From the NCBI GenBank assembly GCA_964607375.1, contig CAZSJY010000002.1:1-61766 (forward strand): a DNA stretch of 61,766 nt, written 5' to 3'. A model generated the notes under the pieces. The model worked only from the letters and a program-made list of their open reading frames with translations. It did no database searches and was not told the origin of the DNA. The position numbers and the translations under genes are program-made. Positions 18,018-26,602 of the stretch are shown one piece after another. How positions within the stretch are numbered: position 1 is the first letter of the stretch; every line of letters begins with the position of its first letter. This DNA is from JACNLC01 sp964607375 (GTDB lineage: Bacteria; Fidelibacterota; Marinisomatia; SCGC-AAA003-L08; JACNLC01).

Positions 18018-18311
18018 ATGGAAAAACAAATAGATATTAATAAAGTAATAACAGCATCCAGAACTCTAAAGGTTTTGGCTCATCCAATTAGGATTAAAAT
18101 CGTAGAGTTTCTTGAAGAGGGTGAAAAAAATGTAGGTAGCATCCAAGACTTTATCGGTTTGGAACAAGCTGTAACTAGTCAACATCTGAAACTGATGTTT
18201 ACTAAAGGATTACTGAAACGCAGAAGAGAAGGTAATTTTATTTTCTACAGTATTCATAATGAAATTCTAGAAGGAATTCTGCATTGTATAAGAGATTGCA
18301 AAAATCCATAA
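18018..18311 (+). CDS. ArsR/SmtB-family transcriptional regulator
   Basis: The 97-residue winged-helix protein carries LKVLAHPIRIKIVEFLEEGEK and AVTSQHLKLMFTKGLLKRRREG, a standard ArsR fold. Two Cys at the end (HCIRDCKNP) could be a thiol or metal sensor. It is the first gene of a compact set with DUF6132, DUF302, a candidate selenoprotein and FmdB. The 96-base upstream gap is AT-rich (TTGCATATATAAAATAAAATA) and likely holds the promoter and operator. Persulfide- or metal-sensing is inference from the Cys pair and neighbours. Confidence 0.88.
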   Translation: MEKQIDINKVITASRTLKVLAHPIRIKIVEFLEEGEKNVGSIQDFIGLEQAVTSQHLKLMFTKGLLKRRREGNFIFYSIHNEILEGILHCIRDCKNP

Positions 18312-18493
18312 AGAAGTTAGTAAAACCAGTTATAGCAGGAGGTATTGGTGCTTTAATTGGATATTTTTATTTCAAATTAATTGGTTGCCGAAACGGTCAA
18401 TGTGTGTTAACAGGAACAGTATATCGAAGCATGGCATATTTCTTTCTAATTGGATTTGTAACTTTACTCCCATTTTTTTCATCTAAGAAGTGA
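18284..18493 (+). CDS. DUF6132-like small membrane protein
   Basis: The 69-residue protein has two hydrophobic helices separated by GCRNGQC, a Cys-x4-Cys loop that matches the DUF6132 pattern (GCxxGxC after the first helix). It starts at TTG 18284 or TTG 18296, both overlapping the end of the ArsR gene, so translation is probably coupled. Function unknown. Family members often sit beside thioredoxin, rhodanese and sulfur-transport genes, as far as I recall, which suits this redox-flavoured operon. Confidence 0.72.
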   Translation: MYKRLQKSIKKLVKPVIAGGIGALIGYFYFKLIGCRNGQCVLTGTVYRSMAYFFLIGFVTLLPFFSSKK

Positions 18494-18529
18494 TATTTAC
18501 AATATTACTTCTTAAGAAGGGAATCTAGA

Positions 18530-18916
18530 ATGAACTACGGTTATTTTCGAAATGTATCACTATCATTTCAAGAATCAGAAGAAAATCTCAAATCAGAACT
18601 AAAAAAACAAGGCTTCGGCCTGATGACTGAAGTTGATGTTCAAAAGACGATAAAAGACAAACTCAATGAGGATTATAAACAATATAAAATACTTGGAGTT
18701 TGCAATCCACCTCTAGCTCACAAAGCATTGCTAACTGAACCGGATATTGGACTTTTACTTCCTTGTAACCTTATTATTGTAGATAATGAAGATGGAACAA
18801 CCAAGATTGGAGCAATTGATACAAATTCTATCGTTAAAATTACCGGTAGAGAAGATATGAATGTGATGGCAAAACAAGTAAATGAACTATTGCAAAATGC
18901 GGTAAATTCAGTATGA
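18530..18916 (+). CDS. DUF302 domain protein
   Basis: The 128-residue soluble protein follows the DUF302 pattern: an amphipathic start, LKKQGFGLMTEVDVQKTIKDKL, a central CNPPLAHKALLTEPDIGLLLPCN block, then VKITGR. The two Cys in CNPPLAHKAL and LLPCN are typical. Function is not established; the family occurs with heavy-metal and sulfur oxidation genes. GAAGGGAATCTAGA precedes the ATG. Its stop overlaps the start of the next small gene as ATGA at 18913-18916. Confidence 0.85.
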   Translation: MNYGYFRNVSLSFQESEENLKSELKKQGFGLMTEVDVQKTIKDKLNEDYKQYKILGVCNPPLAHKALLTEPDIGLLLPCNLIIVDNEDGTTKIGAIDTNSIVKITGREDMNVMAKQVNELLQNAVNSV

Positions 18917-19065
18917 TGGACTGGTTATACCTTGCAATAATATTTGGTTGTTGGTTTCTCTTGAATCGTTGGATGTTGAAGAAAGGCGTTTCAACTTGAG
19001 GAGCACCATTTAACAGCCAGGATGACTGTGAAGAAGATAAATTGGAAGAAAACAATAGGAGTTAG
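18913..19065 (+). CDS. Candidate small membrane-anchored selenoprotein (50 residues, Sec29)
   Basis: An ATG overlapping the DUF302 stop opens a frame with one in-frame TGA (18997-18999), then continues for 21 codons to TAG at 19063, seven bases before the FmdB start. Residues 1-20 form a hydrophobic helix (MMDWLYLAIIFGCWFLLNRW), then MLKKGVST-U29-GAPFNSQDDC and an acidic tail. Without Sec the product is a 28-residue stub ending right after the helix. The GVST-U-G context, a later Cys and a SECIS-like hairpin support decoding as Sec. The family was not recognised. It would place a selenol next to the inner membrane within a thiol or metal operon. A plain stop codon remains possible. Confidence 0.6.
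19009..19035 (+). promoter_or_regulatory. Possible SECIS hairpin of the small selenoprotein
   Basis: TTTAACAG can pair with CTGTGAAG (seven pairs around one A-G mismatch), leaving the loop CCAGGATGA that starts 18 bases after the TGA. Spacing suits a bacterial SECIS, but the first two loop bases are CC rather than including G, so this is weaker than the hairpin at 2783. Confidence 0.4.
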
Positions 19066-19072
19066 TTAAACA

Positions 19073-19276
19073 ATGCCTATTTACGACTACAAATGCAAAT
19101 CTTGTGGAAATAAATATTCTGCCTTAGTTCAATCATTTTCAACGAGTGATGATAAAGTAAAATGTCCTGAATGTGATAAATTTGAATCTACTCGAGAACT
19201 ATCACTTAAAACTACAATTGGGTCAACATCCACAAGCGATGGCTGTTCAGCACATCCCGGAAGTGGATTTTCATGA
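19073..19276 (+). CDS. FmdB-family zinc ribbon protein
   Basis: The 67-residue protein begins MPIYDYKCKSCGNKYSALVQ and has the second Cys pair in KCPECDK, the FmdB putative zinc-ribbon pattern. A Ser/Gly/Cys-rich tail (TSDGCSAHPGSGFS) follows. AGGAG, inside the end of the preceding selenoprotein frame, is the ribosome-binding site. Its place in the ArsR-DUF6132-DUF302-selenoprotein operon suggests a redox or metal role; the molecular function is unknown. Confidence 0.85.
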   Translation: MPIYDYKCKSCGNKYSALVQSFSTSDDKVKCPECDKFESTRELSLKTTIGSTSTSDGCSAHPGSGFS

Positions 19277-19361
19277 GGTTAAAAAATATCACCAAGTTTG
19301 GTGTATTAACCGTAAATTACTCACTTGAATTTAACATCAATAATCAAATGAAGGGAAAAAG

Positions 19362-19850
19362 ATGAAAAATCTAGTTAAAATTAGTGTCATTAGTTTAATT
19401 GCAATGTTTGTATTGGTTAGCTGTAAAAGTGAAGTTAAAACTGAAACAGGATCAACAATAATTCCGTTAGAGAAATTTGAAGAAATGGCTCCGAACTTTG
19501 TGAATAAAACTGTTGTAACATCTGGAATTGTAGATCATATTTGTAAACACGGTGGTAAAAAACTACTATTGGTTTCTGATGATTTCAGTTTACATATTTT
19601 TGCTGAAGAAAGATTTAGCGACGACATCGTTGGTCAAATTGTTGAAATTACCGGCACTTTGGGTGAGGATATTATTGATGAAGCAACTTTCCAACAATGG
19701 GAAGACGATGCAAGTACTATGGAAGAACACGACCGCAAAATGGGAATTTTAGACTATGTTTCAATGATGCGTGATTCTCTTCAGGCAAGTGGGAAAGACC
19801 ATTTTTCAGATTATTACATAACTTATATCTCTCATAAAGTAACAGAATAG
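19362..19850 (+). CDS. Lipoprotein with OB-fold-like domain
   Basis: A lipoprotein signal (SLIAMFVLVSC, lipobox LVSC with Cys21) is followed by a domain of about 70 residues (NKTVVTSGIVDHICKHGGKKLLLVSD, GQIVEITGTLGED) that looks like a small OB-fold, then a helical tail with DYVSMMRDSLQASGKDHFSDYY. The Cys-Lys-His segment in VDHICKHGGKK is notable and could bind metal. The gene lies 11 bases before a PepSY protein and probably forms a pair with it. AAGGGAAAA precedes the ATG. Confidence 0.72.
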   Translation: MKNLVKISVISLIAMFVLVSCKSEVKTETGSTIIPLEKFEEMAPNFVNKTVVTSGIVDHICKHGGKKLLLVSDDFSLHIFAEERFSDDIVGQIVEITGTLGEDIIDEATFQQWEDDASTMEEHDRKMGILDYVSMMRDSLQASGKDHFSDYYITYISHKVTE

Positions 19851-19861
19851 TTTTCATAACG

Positions 19862-20413
19862 ATGAAACAAGTCAGAAAGTGGAGCAGAATCCTCCACCGA
19901 GATATTGGATATATTTTTATTGGAACCTCTATCATTTTTGGAATTTCCGGTATTGCTCTCAATCATATGAACGATTGGAATCCGAATTATACTGTAGAAA
20001 ACAAAAAATTCACAACAAGTATCAATTTGACAAAAGGTATTGCAACAAAAGAAGATGTAGTAAATTTAGTTACTGAAATTTCTGGCAGTAAATATATGAG
20101 CCATTATTATCCACAGACTAATTGGATAAAGATATTTCTAAAAGGAGGTTCTTCCATTGTGTTGAATACTACAACCAAAACGGGACATGCTGAATTCCTC
20201 AAAAAACGACCGGTTTTTTACGAGGTGAATTATTTGCATTACAATCCAAATCGTTGGTGGACTTGGTTCTCGGATATATTTTCAGCATCTTTGATTCTGT
20301 TTGCAGTAACATCGTTCTTTATGGTTAGAGGTAAAAAAGGAATCACCGGAAGAGGAGGAATCTATACTTTGATTGGTATTGTAATTCCGATTTTGTTTTT
20401 GATTTATTCTTAA
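19862..20413 (+). CDS. PepSY-associated transmembrane protein
   Basis: The 183-residue protein opens with WSRILHRDIGYIFIGTSIIFGISGIALNH, the typical first helix of PepSY-TM proteins (His pair HRDIGY), has a periplasmic PepSY-like domain (about residues 40-115) and two further helices at the C-terminus. Family members are linked to iron or haem uptake and membrane electron transfer. Partnered with the preceding lipoprotein by spacing. Confidence 0.8.
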   Translation: MKQVRKWSRILHRDIGYIFIGTSIIFGISGIALNHMNDWNPNYTVENKKFTTSINLTKGIATKEDVVNLVTEISGSKYMSHYYPQTNWIKIFLKGGSSIVLNTTTKTGHAEFLKKRPVFYEVNYLHYNPNRWWTWFSDIFSASLILFAVTSFFMVRGKKGITGRGGIYTLIGIVIPILFLIYS

Positions 20414-20452
20414 CTTTTCACTTTAAAAACTTTAAACTAAAATGGAGAAATT

Positions 20453-23341
20453 TTGAAACGAATAATCTCATTTATCACATTCTTGTCATTATCTTTTGCT
20501 CTAGGTCCGTGGACCTGGACAGGTAGAACTCATTCTGAGTTAGATTGGAAAGTTGTTGAAACAGAACATTTCAATATCTATTATCATCAAGGAATTGAAG
20601 ATATTTCTAAAAAAGGCGCTTTGATTGCTGAGCAAGTATATCAACCGATAATGGATCAAATTGAATGTGAAGATTTCGGGAAAACTGATATTGTCTTTAC
20701 CTCAGAAGATGAAATCCTCAACGGTTATGCGATGCCTACCAATATGATTTTTATATGGGTCAGCCAGAATGATGTTGCTGGCAGATTTGGTGGGACTATG
20801 AAGTGGTTACGATTGGTTGTTGCACACGAATTTCAACATATTGCAATGATGAATGTCCTGAAAAATTGGATGGGAGTTCTTGGAATGTTGGAAATTCCTT
20901 CGTGGTTCATTGAGGGAACTGCAGAATATTATACAGAGAAATGGAGGGTTGGACGAAGTGATATGAAGATGAAAATCCATACTTACAAGAATACAATGGC
21001 TCAACTCAATCCTCACGATGATGGATATGCCAAAGTTCTTTATATGGCAGATAAATATGGAGATTCTACGATTACAAAAATCGTTCATCACAAAGAATAT
21101 TATTTTAATTTTGGCGAGAAGAAATATTTCTCCAAAGCGTATGATTTGGAAAAAGCATTCAAAGAAGTTACAGGTCAACCACTAAAAGATTTTGAAGAAG
21201 AATGGCGACGAGTAATGAACACCTATTATTACAGTTATAAAGGTCAAAAAGAAGGAGTAGATGAAATTGGTGAATCGCTGAAAATAGATGGAGTGAGTGA
21301 AGTTAAATTTGTTTCCATTTCTCATGATAGTTCAAAAATTGCGGTAGTGGGGAAGAAGTCTGATTCAATGTGGGATTATAGCCTATATACTGTAACGACA
21401 GATACAAATCATACAGTAACAGAAATCCATTATGGTTCATTTTGTTCTGCACCTGCTTGGTCGCCAGATGGTAAAATGATTTTAATTGGTGAAAAACACA
21501 GAGGTTCTTACGGTTCGTTGATTAATGACATTCGGATTATGGATGAAGATGGGAATAATTGTCGTTGGTTAACTCAAAATCAACGAGCAAATGACCCACA
21601 ATTTTCACCTGATGGCACACAAATATCTTACATTGCTCATCCGGGAGAAACTACTCAAATATGGTTATGTGATCTTGATGATAATAATTTTAAACAATTG
21701 ACTAATTTTGAAGGTGATATTCAAGTGCAAGACCCTGTATGGTCACCTACCGGAAATATGTTGGCGTTTACGATTCAGGACGAATCCGGTGCTGTAGATA
21801 TTGCTACAATCAATAGAGACGGAACGAGATTCCAAAATATTACGAGAGATATTTATGAAGATTTATCTCCGGTTTGGTCAGCTGATGGAACAGAATTGAT
21901 ATTTACTTCATTCAGAAATTCTACTCCAAATTTATACCGAGTATCTGTTAATGGCGGTAAAATTATACAAATGACAGATGTTGCAGAAGGTGTGTTTACC
22001 GAGCAAACCATTCCAAACAGTGGAAACATCCTAGCTACTACATTGGCAGATGTGGATACAACTCGGATTATCAGTATTGCATTAGATAGAGAAATTGAAG
22101 AATTGTCGCTAAATATCAGAAACAGATATACCAATTGGAGAACAAAATCACCTGATATCCAAATACCTGAAATTGATTACGAGAACTATCCAGAAATGTC
22201 TGAACCAAAAAAATATTCCGCATTAAAAACTACCCGTCCAATATTGTGGTTGATATATCCTGATTATGAATATTTTGGTGGATTTGGTGCGTTTACCGAT
22301 GCAATGGGTAAACACTTATTTCAGGGAATGTTTTACCAGCCATACGATACGCAAGAAGAGGGTGGTGTGATTCTTGGATATATGACTGCAAAATTCAGAC
22401 CGATTTTGTCTTTTGCTTATCTTTACAATTTTGATGGACAGATAAGAGAATACGAAGGCAATTTACTTTTTGAGAGAATAGACGGTTTGCAAGGTGTTGC
22501 AAGTTTCCAAATGAATGCAGGTAATTCGTTATCATCCAATCACAATTTAATGCTAAGTACTAAAATCCAAAACCGGACTTTAGGTTGGATGGGTGATTCA
22601 TTTGAAAGTTATTTTACAAAACCACCAAAATCTCTAAAAGAAGCTTTGTTCGGTATCAAATATGTTTGGAAGAAGCAACGACTTCATAAACAACAATCGT
22701 ATCTTCCAAGGAATGGAACCGGAGCATCTGTATTCATTGAAAAAGGCATATCATCAGTTTATGGAGATTCAGATATCCTCCGTTCTGAAGCAGAGATTTT
22801 TCATCATCAAGGGTTACCGTTCTTCCGAAGTACAATGTTTAGCAGAATCAAATATGCAGGTTTATCTGATAATGTTCTCCCTCAAGATAGAATCGGATTG
22901 GTAACTGATAAAAGTATATATCTTCCAAACAGTTTGATGATGCACCGATATGAAATCTACAATTTGAGAGGAAGTGTGGAGAATCATTTCGGAGAAAGTC
23001 TGATTTTCGGTACAGTAGAATTTAGGACTCCACTAATGCGAAAATTACCAGTTAACATCTTCGGATTGCATTTAAAAAATCTTACAACAGCCACATTTAT
23101 CGATTTTGGGCAAATCTTGACAGGTTACGAAGTTGATTTAGAAAATCCAGGGTTGTTGTCAACTTTCGGATTTGAGATAAAATCTGATGTAATATGGGGA
23201 AGTCATTTGTTTACAATGTCAGTCGGACTTGGAGGTGATGATAGTGCTTGGGAAAATGATATAAAATTATGGGATAATGGAAACTACAAACTGGAAAATG
23301 TTCAACCTTATTTCAGACTGGCGTTGGTAAGTCCGTTTTAA
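20453..23341 (+). CDS. Secreted gluzincin-type peptidase with TolB-like propeller and C-terminal beta-barrel-like region
   Basis: The 962-residue protein starts at TTG with GGAG five bases upstream and has a signal peptide (IISFITFLSLSFALG). Residues about 30-260 form a peptidase MA-like domain with the zinc motif H125-E-F-Q-H129 and the third-ligand region SWFIEGTAEYYTEKW. Residues about 285-570 hold PD40/TolB-type propeller repeats (PAWSPDGKMILIGE, PQFSPDGTQISYIA, PVWSPTGNMLAFT, PVWSADGTELIFT). The last 350 residues look like amphipathic strands of an outer-membrane barrel, ending in Phe (RLALVSPF). Probably outer membrane with the protease domain outside or in the periplasm. Confidence 0.85.
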   Translation: MKRIISFITFLSLSFALGPWTWTGRTHSELDWKVVETEHFNIYYHQGIEDISKKGALIAEQVYQPIMDQIECEDFGKTDIVFTSEDEILNGYAMPTNMIFIWVSQNDVAGRFGGTMKWLRLVVAHEFQHIAMMNVLKNWMGVLGMLEIPSWFIEGTAEYYTEKWRVGRSDMKMKIHTYKNTMAQLNPHDDGYAKVLYMADKYGDSTITKIVHHKEYYFNFGEKKYFSKAYDLEKAFKEVTGQPLKDFEEEWRRVMNTYYYSYKGQKEGVDEIGESLKIDGVSEVKFVSISHDSSKIAVVGKKSDSMWDYSLYTVTTDTNHTVTEIHYGSFCSAPAWSPDGKMILIGEKHRGSYGSLINDIRIMDEDGNNCRWLTQNQRANDPQFSPDGTQISYIAHPGETTQIWLCDLDDNNFKQLTNFEGDIQVQDPVWSPTGNMLAFTIQDESGAVDIATINRDGTRFQNITRDIYEDLSPVWSADGTELIFTSFRNSTPNLYRVSVNGGKIIQMTDVAEGVFTEQTIPNSGNILATTLADVDTTRIISIALDREIEELSLNIRNRYTNWRTKSPDIQIPEIDYENYPEMSEPKKYSALKTTRPILWLIYPDYEYFGGFGAFTDAMGKHLFQGMFYQPYDTQEEGGVILGYMTAKFRPILSFAYLYNFDGQIREYEGNLLFERIDGLQGVASFQMNAGNSLSSNHNLMLSTKIQNRTLGWMGDSFESYFTKPPKSLKEALFGIKYVWKKQRLHKQQSYLPRNGTGASVFIEKGISSVYGDSDILRSEAEIFHHQGLPFFRSTMFSRIKYAGLSDNVLPQDRIGLVTDKSIYLPNSLMMHRYEIYNLRGSVENHFGESLIFGTVEFRTPLMRKLPVNIFGLHLKNLTTATFIDFGQILTGYEVDLENPGLLSTFGFEIKSDVIWGSHLFTMSVGLGGDDSAWENDIKLWDNGNYKLENVQPYFRLALVSPF

Positions 23342-23362
23342 TGAGTTAAATTAGCTGGTAAG

Positions 23363-24037
23363 ATGAAACGGGTAATTTTCATAATAGTGGTTTTTTTATT
23401 TTTTGGATGTTCTGGTCATCCAACAATCAGCCCAAAACCATTAAGAAAGGGAGAAAGTTACAAATCACTAACATTTTCAGCTGAAACTGGCGTTCCTATT
23501 TATACTTACCGCTTAGGTTTAACAAATATGACAGATATTGGAGTTAGTTTTGGCTTACCTCTCTATGGTTCCGGTATTGATGTTAGTAGGATTTTAACTC
23601 ATTCTTCAAACAAATATCAAATGCTAAATTTATCTTATTCTTTCGCATTAAATCCCACTTTCGATGCAACTTACTACAATATAAAATCACACAAAGTTTT
23701 AACTGGGTTGATAACTTATTGGGGATTAAGAGGAAGTTTTATCCCAAAAGGTGTCTCAGGAGGAGAAAGTATAAGAATGGGAATCCTATTAGGGTATTAT
23801 AGAATGGGAAGTTGGGGATATGAATTTGGATATTTCCACGACTTTGCATCAATGCCTTTAGAAGAAGTATTTAGCACAGAACCTTATAAACCATCTGGTG
23901 GATATTACAATTTAGAACATACATCGTTCAATATTCCAAATGAAAGACATCGTTTGACAGGTTTTTCATTTAGAATTAACATACCAATTGGAGAAGAAAA
24001 AGTAAAAATCCGCAAATCGAGCAAAAAGACTCCGTGA
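23363..24037 (+). CDS. Outer-membrane-associated lipoprotein, beta-strand rich
   Basis: The 224-residue protein has a lipoprotein signal (IFIIVVFLFFGC, Cys16). The rest has alternating strands (SLTFSAETGVPIYTYRLGLTNMTDIGVSFGLP is split by Gly-rich turns) like a small 8-strand barrel or beta sandwich. No family recognised. It lies between the barrel-like peptidase and a site-2 protease, and its stop overlaps the next start by four bases (GTGA). Confidence 0.65.
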   Translation: MKRVIFIIVVFLFFGCSGHPTISPKPLRKGESYKSLTFSAETGVPIYTYRLGLTNMTDIGVSFGLPLYGSGIDVSRILTHSSNKYQMLNLSYSFALNPTFDATYYNIKSHKVLTGLITYWGLRGSFIPKGVSGGESIRMGILLGYYRMGSWGYEFGYFHDFASMPLEEVFSTEPYKPSGGYYNLEHTSFNIPNERHRLTGFSFRINIPIGEEKVKIRKSSKKTP

Positions 24038-24894
24038 CTAACAAAACCGTACTAAAAGGTCTTACTAGAAATCATATATTATTATTTGTTTCCACTGTGA
24101 TAACAACTTTATCAGCTGGTGCTATTATGGCTGGTTACGATATATTTTCAAACCCACTATTGATAGTATATGGATATCCATTTTCATTCACACTAATGTT
24201 GATTTTGGGATGCCACGAATTTGGTCATTATTATTTTGCAAGAAAACACCATGTTGATGCGACTCTTCCATATTTCATTCCTGTTCCTCCACCTATAACA
24301 ATCATTGGGACATTTGGTGCATTTATAAAAATGCGTGGTATGATTCCAAATCGTAGAGCATTATTGGAAATAGGTGCATCCGGTCCTATTGCTGGATTTA
24401 TTGTTGCAGTTCCAATGTTGTTTATTGGGCTCAATTTATCAACCATAGTGGACTTGGAAATAGTTGAGGTTGGATTTATGTTAGGAGATTCCATTTTACT
24501 TAAGTTAGCTACAACTGCAGTATTTCCTAATCTACCTGAGAACTCAGATATTTTACTTCATCCCATAGCTTTTGCCGGATGGATAGGATTATTTGTTACA
24601 ATGCTAAATTTGATTCCAATCGGGCAATTAGATGGTGGTCATATTGCCTATGCATTACTTGGGAGAAACCACAATAAATTAGCTCAGTCAATGTTTGTTG
24701 CTTTAGTATTAATGGGTATTTTTTTATCGCTAAACTGGTTAATTTGGGCAATCCTAATTTTGTTCTTAATGCGTTCTGTTCAACATCCACCTATTTACGG
24801 GATTGAGAAACCATTGGGAAAGAATGAAAAATTAATAGGTTGGGTTTGCCTTATTATCTTTGTTTTATGTTTTGTACCAACCCCTTTCGGATAG
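24034..24894 (+). CDS. Site-2-protease-like M50 metalloprotease
   Basis: The 286-residue polytopic protein has the intramembrane zinc motif H61-E-F-G-H65 and the conserved second motif NLIPIGQLDGGH with Asp200 as third ligand, plus PVPPPITIIGTFGAFIKM as in the family. It cleaves membrane-bound substrates, typically anti-sigma factors or signal-peptide remnants, but no anti-sigma factor is encoded nearby. No PDZ domain is present. GTG is the start and overlaps the previous stop. Confidence 0.9.
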   Translation: MTNKTVLKGLTRNHILLFVSTVITTLSAGAIMAGYDIFSNPLLIVYGYPFSFTLMLILGCHEFGHYYFARKHHVDATLPYFIPVPPPITIIGTFGAFIKMRGMIPNRRALLEIGASGPIAGFIVAVPMLFIGLNLSTIVDLEIVEVGFMLGDSILLKLATTAVFPNLPENSDILLHPIAFAGWIGLFVTMLNLIPIGQLDGGHIAYALLGRNHNKLAQSMFVALVLMGIFLSLNWLIWAILILFLMRSVQHPPIYGIEKPLGKNEKLIGWVCLIIFVLCFVPTPFG

Positions 24895-25087
24895 AACAAT
24901 ATTTTAGTAATAAAATGTTCTTTAGGGTTATTATTTTCGGAATTTATAAATAGCTGACATTCAAAACGGTCTTTTCGACTCAGAATAATTACAAGTAATA
25001 TCATTTGATAATTTTCTGATTTTACTCTATAAAAAAACTCTGAAATGTTCTAAATTTAAGTTAACAAAAATAAGGATATTGGATTAA

Positions 25088-26602
25088 ATGCTTAAGTTTA
25101 TCCTGATAATTCTCGATGGCTTCGGATTACGAGATGAAAAGGAAGCCAATGCGTATGCTTTAGCAAATACACCTAATTTGGATAAGTTGTTGTCCGAAAA
25201 GCCAATGGCTAATTTGGAAACATCTGGAAATGCTGTAGGTTTACCTGATGGAGTAATGGGGAATTCAGAGGTTGGTCATACAAACATAGGTGCCGGTCGA
25301 GTTGTCAAACAAGATTTAGTAAAAATTAATGATGATATCCAGACTAATTCACTCATTAAAAATACTAAACTCATCCAACTTTTCAACAGAGTAAAGCAAA
25401 ACAATTCAACTCTTCACTTGATGGGTCTATTAAGTGACGGCGGAGTACATAGTCAAACCAATCACCTGAAATATGTTTTGAAATCAGCAAAAGATTTTGG
25501 AGTTCAAGATATAGCAATTCACGCAATTACTGATGGCAGAGATACACCTCCAAAAAGTGGAATTGATTATGTGCACGATTTACAAAACTTCGTTGATGAG
25601 TTAGCTATTGGCAGAATCACTACTATTTGCGGTCGATATTATACAATGGACAGAGATAAAAGGTGGGACAGAGTTGAAAAAGGGTATCGATTGATGGTTT
25701 ATGGTGATGGTGAAGCATTTGATAATCCGATTTCAGCTATTGAACATTCTTATTCAAAAAAAGTTACAGATGAGTTTATTACCCCAAAATTAATTAACAA
25801 ACCAAATCCAATAAAAAATGGAGATGGAGTATTAGCTTTCAATTTTCGTGCAGATAGGATGAGAGAAATATCAATAGCATTTACTGAAAATGAGTTCACT
25901 GAATTTCAAACGAAGAAACTCGATTTGGAATATATGAGTATGACTCAATACAAAGAGTCATTTCAATTTCCGGTTTTATTCCCTCCTGAAGAATTAAACG
26001 ATATATTTCCTGAAGTATTATCAAAATTAGGATTTAGTCAACTCAGAATAGCCGAAACAGAAAAATATGCTCATATAACTTACTTTTTGAATGGAGGAAA
26101 TGAAAAAATATTTCAGGGTGAAGATAGAATATTAGTCCCATCACCAAAAGTAGCTACATACGATTTACAACCAGAAATGAGTGCAATTGAGGTTACTGAG
26201 AAAGTTATTGAAGCTATTCAGTCAGATAAGTATGATGCTATGTTTTTGAATTATGCAAATCCAGATATGGTTGGTCATACTGGAATACTATCTTCTGCAA
26301 TAAAAGCAATAGAAATAGTCGATGAATGTGTGGGACAGGTAATAGGTTTTGTAAGGTCAAAAGGTGCAACTACATTTTTAACAGCTGACCATGGTAACTT
26401 AGAGATGATGGAAAATCCAGACACAGGAGAACCGTTTACCTCACACACACTTTCACCTGTACCTTTTGTAGTAGATTCACCCAATTCAGATATAACGCTT
26501 AGTCGTAATGGAGTTTTAGCTGACATTGCGCCTACAATTTTGGAGTTTTTGGATTTTGAACAACCAAGAGTAATGACTGGCAAGAGTTTGTTAATTAAAT
26601 GA
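25088..26602 (+). CDS. gpmI: 2,3-bisphosphoglycerate-independent phosphoglycerate mutase
   Basis: The 504-residue length fits. Motifs: ILDGFGLRD with the first metal Asp, GNSEVGHTNIGAGRVVKQD with the catalytic Ser, SDGGVHSQTNH, HAITDGRDTPP, NFRADRMREIS, and FLTADHGNLEMM. It interconverts 3- and 2-phosphoglycerate using two Mn ions and a phosphoserine. TAAGGATA lies just upstream of the ATG. The 193 bases before it hold no clear feature except a weak AT-only hairpin at about 24892-24917. It starts a six-gene overlapping train to 32212. Confidence 0.95.
   Translation: MLKFILIILDGFGLRDEKEANAYALANTPNLDKLLSEKPMANLETSGNAVGLPDGVMGNSEVGHTNIGAGRVVKQDLVKINDDIQTNSLIKNTKLIQLFNRVKQNNSTLHLMGLLSDGGVHSQTNHLKYVLKSAKDFGVQDIAIHAITDGRDTPPKSGIDYVHDLQNFVDELAIGRITTICGRYYTMDRDKRWDRVEKGYRLMVYGDGEAFDNPISAIEHSYSKKVTDEFITPKLINKPNPIKNGDGVLAFNFRADRMREISIAFTENEFTEFQTKKLDLEYMSMTQYKESFQFPVLFPPEELNDIFPEVLSKLGFSQLRIAETEKYAHITYFLNGGNEKIFQGEDRILVPSPKVATYDLQPEMSAIEVTEKVIEAIQSDKYDAMFLNYANPDMVGHTGILSSAIKAIEIVDECVGQVIGFVRSKGATTFLTADHGNLEMMENPDTGEPFTSHTLSPVPFVVDSPNSDITLSRNGVLADIAPTILEFLDFEQPRVMTGKSLLIK

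Noticed and set aside
19277..19361. Hairpin CACCAA/TTGGTG after fmdB as a terminator or operator
   Set aside because: The stem is broken by a bulge and lacks a T run; no firm function can be assigned.
24892..24917. ATTTTA/TAAAAT hairpin after the M50 protease gene as a terminator
   Set aside because: The stem is A-T only with a bulge and a short T run; such matches arise by chance in this composition.
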